DNA of 11,268 bases from an uncultured Mycoplasmatota bacterium (GTDB lineage Bacteria; Bacillota_I; Bacilli_A; RF39; UBA660): the NCBI GenBank assembly GCA_947297555.1, contig CAMYTM010000006.1, positions 1 through 11,268 of the forward strand, written 5' to 3'. Below the pieces are notes generated by a model, which ran no database searches, was not told where the DNA came from, and worked only from the letters and a program-made list of their open reading frames with translations. Below, piece after piece: positions 5,770 through 11,268 of the stretch; position 1 is the stretch's first letter; each line of letters opens with the position of its first letter. The translations under genes were made by a program, and so were the position numbers.

Positions 5770-7935
5770 ATGCCAACTGAAGAAAAAAAAGAATTTGAAA
5801 CAACCAAAGAATTAGAAGAACTAACCGACTTAAATAATCAAATCTTAGAAGTAAATGAAAACCCAGTAAATACGCAAAAAGAAATACAAGAAGACCAATC
5901 GGGAAGTGAATTTTTTTCTAAGCCAGAAAAAGGAAAGCGAAAAGAGAAAATCAAAATTTGGTGGAAAAAAAGAACAAAAAAACAACGAATTTTGCTTATT
6001 TTAGGAATGGTAGTATTTATAATTTTAATAATAATAGGAATTATCTTTTTAGTGTGTTCCTTAAAAAAAGAAGAAGAGGTACCTGCGCCAGTTCCCGTTA
6101 TTGTGCAAGAAGAAAATTATCGTTATGAAAATGGTGTATTAAAATTCTTAAACAAAAACAAAGAAGAAATTGGTTCTTATACATGCGAAAACCAAAATGA
6201 AGAATTATGCTTTGTATCCTATTATAGTATGGAAGATGATTTTGATGTCGAAAAGCAAATTTATCAAAATAATGAGCCAGTAAAAGTGAGAAGTGCGATT
6301 GTAAACGAAACTTTTGTATTGATTAACGATAATCCTCGCAAGGAAGATGAAAAAATAAAACTTTATAACATAAAAGAGCAAAATATAGCAGAAGAATACC
6401 AACTTGTCAAAAAAGGAGAAGATGGGAAATTAATTGTTAAAAATAAAGAAAATAAATATGGATTAATAGAATTAACTGAAACAGCATCTGTAACGAAATT
6501 AGAATACAATTACGATTATTTGGGGTATGTAGAAAATGAAAAAAAATCGTATATATCTACTCAAAATGAGCGTCATTTTATTATCGATGAGACAGGGCGC
6601 AATTTAAGTAAAGCCATCATAGGAGACATTAAGAATATAAATGCTAATTATGTAAAAGTAAAATTAGATAACGGAAAATATGAAGTGTACAATTATAACA
6701 ATCAAAACATATTTAATGAATCTTTTGATTATGTAGAACTTCATGAAGACTATGCGATTTTAATTCAAGATACCCAAATGTTCTTAAAATTTTATGACAA
6801 GAATAAATTAAACGAAGATGCTATCAATTTGAAAAACAGAGATTACATCAAAACGAATATTTATGATGAAGAAAACAAACTAATCGAAACAAAAGAAGCC
6901 TACACAGTAGAAGAGAATAACGATATAGTAAATATTACCATCATAAACAAAGAAGACAATACAGTCGTGCGTGTAAACAAAGCAGAAGGAATTTTAAATA
7001 AATCTTTAAGAAATATGAATTATTTTGATGGAAAATTATACATTTATAGCAACACAGAAAAAACAAACCTTTTAGGAACTTATACTTGTGCGAATAAAAA
7101 TAATGTAAACAGTGGAACGACAACCCTTTCCAATTGTACTTTGGCTCGTGATACAATATTAGAAGACAATGACTATGAAATACCTGGGGCAGTAGGAGTC
7201 ATTCCAATCTTTAATGAACGTTTTATCTTTATTAGTGATAATCCTGATTTAGTAAATGAGTCTAACAAAACCATCGTTTTATACGATTTAAAGAAAAGTA
7301 GCAATTTAGGAAAATACCGTACTGTAAATACATATTCCTATACTGGAACAAATGATATTACATTCTCGACAGTCACAGATTTACAAGTCGTTGCCCAAAA
7401 CCAAAGTGGTAATTTTGGAGTAATCAAAATTAATTTATCCGAAGTAGTAGGGCACATTGGATTTAATTATAGTAATATGGAAAGATTAAGAGATTACTAT
7501 GTTGCAAAAGATGCCAATGGCTATTTACTATTATCTAAAAGTAATGGTGCTAGTGTAACAAGTGCAATTCCATATAAAATTAGAAATTATAATAATAAAT
7601 ATGTAAAAGTAAAAAGAGATGATGGCAATTACTATATTTATGATTATGAAAACAAAACTGGAAAATCCATAAATACAGAAGGATTTAAATATGTAGAACT
7701 TTATGACAACTATTTTGCTGGAGTAAATACTAACAATCAACTAGGCGTTTATACTTACAATAACCCTACAAGAAATATTATTAGTGGAAATACATTGATT
7801 CCTTTAAATTTAAATTCTTATTATGGAAATGGCATTCTAGCCTTCAAAATTAATGGCAATGAAATATTAGTAGGAACCCTAGCAAATTCCTATATCCCGG
7901 CTGATCAAAAAATTGAATACAATAGCGAGTCTTAA
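5770..7935 (+). CDS. Membrane-anchored WG-repeat-like protein with a duplicated extracytoplasmic module
   Basis: No enzyme motif is seen. Residues 1-55 are an acidic, disordered-looking cytoplasmic segment. A basic stretch (KIKWWKKRTKKQR-like, 59-73) precedes one transmembrane helix at about 74-96, so positive-inside topology puts residues 97-721 outside. This part is two copies of one module, about 117-410 and 418-710. Each copy contains, in order, GxLxxx, an (I/L)GxYTC motif with a second Cys 8 or 16 residues on (C139/C147; C440/C456), an FxxNExFxFIxDNP-type block, a WG-repeat-like line (NKYGLIEL 228-235; GNFGVIKI 547-554), NYxYLGYV or NYSNMERL, a VKVKxDxGxYxxYxY block, and a YVEL block. 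WG repeats form beta structures of unknown function in surface and periplasmic proteins. It is the first gene of a two-gene operon with a third copy of the module in the next gene. Confidence 0.85.
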   Translation: MPTEEKKEFETTKELEELTDLNNQILEVNENPVNTQKEIQEDQSGSEFFSKPEKGKRKEKIKIWWKKRTKKQRILLILGMVVFIILIIIGIIFLVCSLKKEEEVPAPVPVIVQEENYRYENGVLKFLNKNKEEIGSYTCENQNEELCFVSYYSMEDDFDVEKQIYQNNEPVKVRSAIVNETFVLINDNPRKEDEKIKLYNIKEQNIAEEYQLVKKGEDGKLIVKNKENKYGLIELTETASVTKLEYNYDYLGYVENEKKSYISTQNERHFIIDETGRNLSKAIIGDIKNINANYVKVKLDNGKYEVYNYNNQNIFNESFDYVELHEDYAILIQDTQMFLKFYDKNKLNEDAINLKNRDYIKTNIYDEENKLIETKEAYTVEENNDIVNITIINKEDNTVVRVNKAEGILNKSLRNMNYFDGKLYIYSNTEKTNLLGTYTCANKNNVNSGTTTLSNCTLARDTILEDNDYEIPGAVGVIPIFNERFIFISDNPDLVNESNKTIVLYDLKKSSNLGKYRTVNTYSYTGTNDITFSTVTDLQVVAQNQSGNFGVIKINLSEVVGHIGFNYSNMERLRDYYVAKDANGYLLLSKSNGASVTSAIPYKIRNYNNKYVKVKRDDGNYYIYDYENKTGKSINTEGFKYVELYDNYFAGVNTNNQLGVYTYNNPTRNIISGNTLIPLNLNSYYGNGILAFKINGNEILVGTLANSYIPADQKIEYNSES

Positions 7936-7949
7936 AAAGGAGAAGAAAA

Positions 7950-8900
7950 ATGCAAAATAGAAAAGCAACGTTAATTGTAATTATTGTTTTGTTGGTAATC
8001 TTTTTGCCACTTGCGATTTTTACAACCACCATGCATATGAAAAACAAAACCACAGTAGTAGACAATCCAAATCATGAATTTTTCTATAATGGAAAGTTAT
8101 ATTTTTACAATAATGATATATTATTAGGAACCTATACTTGTGAAAGTGACGATTATTGCGATTATGCCATTTCTAGAAATAATTTTTCTTATGATTTAGC
8201 AGAACATAAGGTAGAATCAAACGAAAAAATCCCTTTAATTAATCATCGTTATGCCTTTTTAATGGATACTTCAATTACACAAATAAATGAGGCAGAAATC
8301 ATTTTATACGATTTAGAAACAAAAAAGGAACTTGGGAGATATGCTGATGTAAAAAATTATGGAATTGGAATTGACCATAACAATTACTTAGTAAAAAATA
8401 AAAATGGTTTATGGGGAGTTTTACAATTTTATGATGGAGTAAATTTAAAGATTCCTTTTACCTATGATTATATAGCCCTTGCCGATCAAATAGAAGTCAC
8501 AACCAATCTTATTATGTCCGATACTTTTTCCGTACAAAAAGATGGAATCTGGTACTTAATAGATATTAATAATGATAAATTGACACAAGATTTTAATAGT
8601 GCAATCTTTAACTACAATAAGGAATATGTTATAACGAAACAAGACAATCTAATGAATCTCTTTACTTATAACGGCAATCCTGTTTTATCTGGAACGTATA
8701 AGTATTTGAATTTTTTCGATAAATATTTAGCAGTAGTCGATAATAGCGATGTATTCTATTTATTAGATTTAGCAACAAAAAAAGAAGTAACAAACCGTCA
8801 TATGATAAAAGATACAGCAGATTTAAAATTCGAAGTATTGAACAATCGGATCATCATTTACTCTGGAGAAGAAGTAATGGAAAGTGTTGCAATTCGCTAA
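7950..8900 (+). CDS. Membrane-anchored WG-repeat-like protein, single module, paralogue of the upstream gene
   Basis: This protein of 316 residues has an N-terminal transmembrane helix at about 7-27 after MQNRKA, which anchors it with residues 28-316 outside. An uncleaved anchor is more likely than a signal peptide because no clear cleavage site follows. The outer part, from about 45 on, is one copy of the module found twice in the upstream protein: NGKLYFYNND, then LLGTYTC with C64 and C70, then INHRYAFLMD, IILYDLETKKELGRY, and a canonical WG repeat NGLWGVLQFYDG followed by IPFTYDYIAL (153-176), which is the GxWGVxx-(I/V)PFxYDxI pattern. KYLNFFDKYLAVV corresponds to the YVEL block. AAAGGAG (7936-7942) lies 7 bases before the ATG, 14 bases after the upstream stop, so the two are co-transcribed. 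No terminator follows; the T-box promoter overlaps its 3' end. Confidence 0.87.
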   Translation: MQNRKATLIVIIVLLVIFLPLAIFTTTMHMKNKTTVVDNPNHEFFYNGKLYFYNNDILLGTYTCESDDYCDYAISRNNFSYDLAEHKVESNEKIPLINHRYAFLMDTSITQINEAEIILYDLETKKELGRYADVKNYGIGIDHNNYLVKNKNGLWGVLQFYDGVNLKIPFTYDYIALADQIEVTTNLIMSDTFSVQKDGIWYLIDINNDKLTQDFNSAIFNYNKEYVITKQDNLMNLFTYNGNPVLSGTYKYLNFFDKYLAVVDNSDVFYLLDLATKKEVTNRHMIKDTADLKFEVLNNRIIIYSGEEVMESVAIR

Positions 8901-8915
8901 AAAATAGGATAGAAT
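8887..8915 (+). promoter_or_regulatory. Promoter of the T-box/valS operon
   Basis: TTGCAA (8887-8892) and TAGAAT (8910-8915) are separated by exactly 17 bases, matching -35 (4/6) and -10 (5/6) consensus. The predicted start is near 8922, just upstream of T-box stem I. The -35 lies within the last codons of the WG-repeat gene, so the two operons abut. Confidence 0.6.
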
Positions 8916-8921
8916 AAAAAA

Positions 8922-9156
8922 GAAAAAAGCAAAGAAACTGAGGAGTACATATTGATTATTACAAAGAGAATTTATGGTTGGTGAAAATAAATAAATAACA
9001 ATATGGAAGGTAGCAGTGGAGCCAGAATTCTGAAAAAGAAAAAGTAAGAATTCTCGTTACTCTTAACGTTAAAAGAAAATGAGGGTATACAAGATTTGTA
9101 TAAAATAAGGTGGTACCGCGGGAAAACTCGTCCTTACATGATAAGGAGGAGTTTTT
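8922..9156 (+). ncRNA. T-box leader (tRNA-Val responsive riboswitch)
   Basis: A full T-box architecture is visible. In stem I, ACTG (8937-8940) pairs with CAGT (9014-9017) and CATATTG (8948-8954) pairs with CAATATG (8999-9005). The AGTA of the specifier loop is at 8944-8947, and the distal AGAGAA (8965-8970) and GGTTGGTG (8976-8983) are present. The 3' side of the specifier loop reads GAAG then GTA at 9010-9012, the Val codon. A stem II candidate is AGAATTCT (9024-9031) with AGAATTCT (9047-9054). Stem III is TATACAA/TTGTATA (9086-9102). The T-box AAGGTGGTACCGCGG is at 9108-9122, with T after TGG matching an A discriminator, as in tRNA-Val. Uncharged tRNA-Val would stabilise the antiterminator and allow transcription of HD gene, unknown gene and valS. 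The valS gene downstream independently supports the Val call. Confidence 0.95.
9126..9156 (+). terminator. T-box conditional terminator, containing the HD gene's Shine-Dalgarno
   Basis: ACTCGTCCTTA (9126-9136) pairs with TAAGGAGGAGT (9142-9152), 11 positions with one G-G mismatch and a 5-nt loop, then T at 9152-9156. TCCTT (9131-9135) is the part that the T-box AAGG near 9108-9111 captures in the antiterminator. The right arm contains AAGGAGG (9144-9149 core), the ribosome binding site for ATG 9160. The T-run is short (five). Confidence 0.85.
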
Positions 9157-9159
9157 ATT

Positions 9160-9912
9160 ATGTTAGATTATGAAAAAGTGGTAAAAGAATTTAAAAAATA
9201 TTTAGAACGATTTGATGTAAATAATGAAATGATGGCTATGAAAATTAGTCATAGTTATCATGTTGCCAATCTTGCAAACATTTTGGCAAAACGATTAGAA
9301 CTAACGGAAGAAGAAAAAAATCTTGCCAGAACAATAGGGCTTCTTCATGATATTGGAAGATTTGTTCAATATGAAAAAGAGCAAATGTATAGTGATGTGA
9401 AAACACATATTGACCATGGAAAAGTGGCAGTAGATTATCTATTTAAAGAAGGTCATATTAAAGATTTTGAAATTCCAGAAAAGTATTATCACTTGATAGC
9501 AAAAGCGATTTATAATCACAATAAATTAGAAATAGAAGAAAATTTGAGCGAAGAAGAATTGTTATTTGCTAAGTTTTTAAGGGATATTGACAAAATAGAT
9601 ATTTTTAGGCAGCAAGGAACTTCAATAGAAAATTGGGTATACAAGGAACCTATCAATGCCAGCGTTAAAAAAAGTTTTGATGAACATCATTTAGTTAATA
9701 TGAAAGATGTAAAAAATGATACAGAATATACCGTATCACAAATTGCTTATCTTTTTGATATTTATTTCAAAGAATCATTTGAATTATTAGAAGAAACAGA
9801 TAATTTAGAACTTTTCTTGTCTACAATTGAAGTAGATAAAGGATTAGAAAATGAATTTGATAAAATAAAAATGGACATAAGAACTTATTTAAAGGAAAGG
9901 ATAAGTGATTAA
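9160..9912 (+). CDS. HD-domain metal-dependent phosphohydrolase
   Basis: HD-domain proteins hydrolyse phosphoesters, often nucleotides, with a metal held by His and Asp. Key residues are H31/H34 in ISHSYHVANLA, the HD pair H63-D64 in GLLHDIGRF, H83/H86 in THIDHGKVA, H120 in AIYNHNK, and D142/D144 in LRDIDKIDIF, so an intact metal site is likely. It has 250 residues and no signal or membrane segment. The C-terminal part (about 180-250) is an uncharacterised helical region. There is no synthetase domain as in RelA/SpoT, and the substrate is unknown. The ATG follows AAGGAGG (9143-9149) by 10 bases, and that SD lies in the T-box terminator stem. Being the first gene after a Val T-box, it is expected to rise when tRNA-Val is uncharged. 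Confidence 0.92.
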   Translation: MLDYEKVVKEFKKYLERFDVNNEMMAMKISHSYHVANLANILAKRLELTEEEKNLARTIGLLHDIGRFVQYEKEQMYSDVKTHIDHGKVAVDYLFKEGHIKDFEIPEKYYHLIAKAIYNHNKLEIEENLSEEELLFAKFLRDIDKIDIFRQQGTSIENWVYKEPINASVKKSFDEHHLVNMKDVKNDTEYTVSQIAYLFDIYFKESFELLEETDNLELFLSTIEVDKGLENEFDKIKMDIRTYLKERISD

Positions 9913-10362
9913 ATGGTAATAAAGAAAAGAAAAATATTTTTATTAAATAATGAACAAAAAATATTGGTATTTATAGACTTTGAAAAGACCAATTTTGCGC
10001 CACAACTTTATTTACCTTTTTATGGCCAGATTTTCGATATAAAATTGGAAAGATTTGAATATGTAACGGAAATTAAAAGGGAAAGAGAACGATTGGAAGC
10101 AGTTAATAATCGATTAAAAAGAACAACATATACTGTTCAAAACTTATATTATACAATAACTTGTGAATTGACAAAAAATATGAAAATGGATATAAATAAT
10201 TTTTGCTTAGAAAATGGATTTATTCCCGAGTTTTTATCTATTGAAGAAATTGAAGATGCATTATGGTTTGTAAAAGAAAATTATGAAGAAGCAAGAGAGC
10301 AAGACTCTTTAAAAAAATCTTTAAAAGTTTTAAAAAGAAAGTTAGATTATGAAGAATATTAA
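9913..10362 (+). CDS. Unrecognised 149-residue protein in the valS operon
   Basis: I recognise no family. The N-terminal 55 residues look beta-rich (KIFLLNNEQKILVFIDFE; FYGQIFDIKLERFEYVTEI). A basic helix with many Arg/Glu (EIKRERERLEAVNNRLKR, about 53-70) follows, then a helical region (NLYYTITCELTKNMKMD) and a charged C-terminal helix ending in YEEY. It is cytoplasmic by appearance, with no signal or membrane segment. ATG 9913 begins immediately after the TAA of the HD gene (9910-9912), with GGAAAGG at 9894-9900 upstream, so translation is probably coupled. It is 18 bases before valS. Sitting between an HD hydrolase and valS under one T-box suggests a role linked to amino-acid starvation or the HD protein, by position only. 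Confidence 0.8.
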   Translation: MVIKKRKIFLLNNEQKILVFIDFEKTNFAPQLYLPFYGQIFDIKLERFEYVTEIKRERERLEAVNNRLKRTTYTVQNLYYTITCELTKNMKMDINNFCLENGFIPEFLSIEEIEDALWFVKENYEEAREQDSLKKSLKVLKRKLDYEEY

Positions 10363-10380
10363 TGAATGGAGAAAGAGAAT

Positions 10381-11268
10381 ATGTTAGAAAAAAAATACAA
10401 TCATATAAAAGTAGAGGAAAATAAATATGAATATTGGTTAAAAAAAGGCTATTTTAATAGTGGGAATAAATTAAAAACACCTTACACGATTGTGATACCA
10501 CCACCAAATGTAACAGGGCGTCTTCATTTAGGACATGCTTGGGATACCACATTGCAAGACATTTTAATTCGTTATAAAAGAATGCAAGGTTATGATGCTT
10601 TATGGCTCCCTGGAATGGACCATGCTGGCATTGCAACCCAAGCCAAAGTAGATAAAAAAATGAAAGATATGGGTATAGATCCTCGTAGTATGGCTAGAGA
10701 AGAGTGGCTAAAAAAAGCCTGGGAGTGGAAAGAGGAATATGCTCTAAATATTCATCACCAATGGGCAAGGCTTGGCCTTTCTTTAGACTATAATAAGGAA
10801 AGATTTACACTAGATGAAGGGCTTTCTAATGCTGTAAGAAAAGTATTTGTAGACTTATATAACAAAGGATTAATTTATCGTGGAGAAAGAATTATCAATT
10901 GGGATCCAGAAGCAAAAACAGCCCTTTCTAAAGAAGAAGTCATTATGAAAGAGGATAAAGGTGCTTTTTATCATATAAAATACTTTCTAGAAGGAAGTAA
11001 TGAAGAATATTTGCGTGTTGCTACCACTCGTCCTGAAACCCTTTTTGGGGATATGGCTGTTGCTGTAAATCCTAGTGATGAACGCTATCAAAATTATATA
11101 GGAAAAAATGTGGTTCTACCTATAACTAATCGTTTAATACCAGTGGTTGGAGATATTCATGCAGATCCTAACTTTGGTACTGGGGTTGTGAAAATAACAC
11201 CTGCACACGATCCTAACGATTTTGAGGTAGGTCTTCGTCATAACTTAGAAAGAATCATTGTAATTAAA
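10381..11268 (+). CDS. valS: Valyl-tRNA synthetase, N-terminal part, partial
   Basis: ValS is a class I aminoacyl-tRNA synthetase that charges tRNA-Val and edits mischarged Thr. The first 296 residues are present of about 880 usual. PPPNVTGRLHLGHAW carries the HIGH-type signature as HLGH at 49-52. ALWLPGMDHAGIATQ (71-85), the ARLGLSLDY block and IINWDPEAKTALS (about 172-184) are ValS-typical. From about 190 the CP1 editing domain begins, with VATTRPETLFGDMAVAVNP and GTGVVKITPAHDPNDFEVG. The KMSKS loop, anticodon-binding domain and C-terminal coiled coil lie beyond the window. GGAG at 10368-10371 precedes ATG 10381 by 9 bases. It is the third gene of the operon governed by the Val T-box about 1.2 kb upstream. 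Confidence 0.97.
   Translation, partial: MLEKKYNHIKVEENKYEYWLKKGYFNSGNKLKTPYTIVIPPPNVTGRLHLGHAWDTTLQDILIRYKRMQGYDALWLPGMDHAGIATQAKVDKKMKDMGIDPRSMAREEWLKKAWEWKEEYALNIHHQWARLGLSLDYNKERFTLDEGLSNAVRKVFVDLYNKGLIYRGERIINWDPEAKTALSKEEVIMKEDKGAFYHIKYFLEGSNEEYLRVATTRPETLFGDMAVAVNPSDERYQNYIGKNVVLPITNRLIPVVGDIHADPNFGTGVVKITPAHDPNDFEVGLRHNLERIIVIK

Noticed and set aside
9006..9017. Other specifier readings (GGT Gly, AGC Ser) in the T-box
   Set aside because: GTA fits the position after GAA plus one base in the specifier loop, and both the valS gene downstream and the T at the variable T-box position agree with tRNA-Val.
1..11268. CRISPR arrays, tRNA/rRNA genes, insertion sequences or prophage signatures
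   Set aside because: No regularly spaced direct repeats, cloverleaf-like genes, transposase motifs or integration-type terminal repeats were found on reading the window.

Overview
The window is chromosomal DNA from a low-GC, AT-rich member of the Firmicutes/Bacillota-Mycoplasmatota side of the tree. The evidence is the lepA-hemW neighbourhood, strong GGAGG-type ribosome binding sites, frequent TTG starts, extended -10 promoters and a tRNA-Val T-box leader. UGA acts as a stop here and tryptophan is written TGG, so the standard bacterial code applies. I cannot name the species. Every gene lies on the + strand and spacing is tight. No tRNA, rRNA, CRISPR array or insertion sequence is visible.

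Region A (2-4022) looks like one operon-like run: the 3' end of lepA (elongation factor 4); a cassette of three unrecognised genes (98, 523 and 71 residues); hemW (radical-SAM, haem-chaperone family); a secreted, membrane-anchored protein with a cadherin-like beta-sandwich; then a hairpin plus T-run terminator. The 523-residue protein appears to be a tandem array of helix-turn-helix-like modules. Just after it, a perfect 11-bp hairpin separates a very strong Shine-Dalgarno from the next ATG in a way that suggests structure-assisted initiation.

Region B (4021-5698) holds a compact glycerophosphodiester phosphodiesterase-like gene whose ribosome binding site and TTG start lie inside the preceding terminator. 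It also holds a 77-residue protein preceded by an overlapping 24-codon leader ORF, and a YdcF/DUF218-family gene broken by a one-base frameshift at a T6 run. Terminators follow the second and third of these genes, and promoters of varying quality precede them.

Region C (5702-8900) encodes two single-pass membrane proteins with large predicted extracytoplasmic WG-repeat-like domains. The first carries two copies of an approximately 290-residue module and the second carries one. Each module starts with a cysteine pair in a GxYTC context.

Region D (8887-11268) is a T-box-controlled operon. A promoter overlapping the end of region C drives a complete T-box leader whose specifier reads GTA (Val). 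It is followed by an HD-domain phosphohydrolase, an unrecognised 149-residue protein and valS, which runs off the window. The first two genes should therefore be induced together with valyl-tRNA synthetase when tRNA-Val is uncharged.
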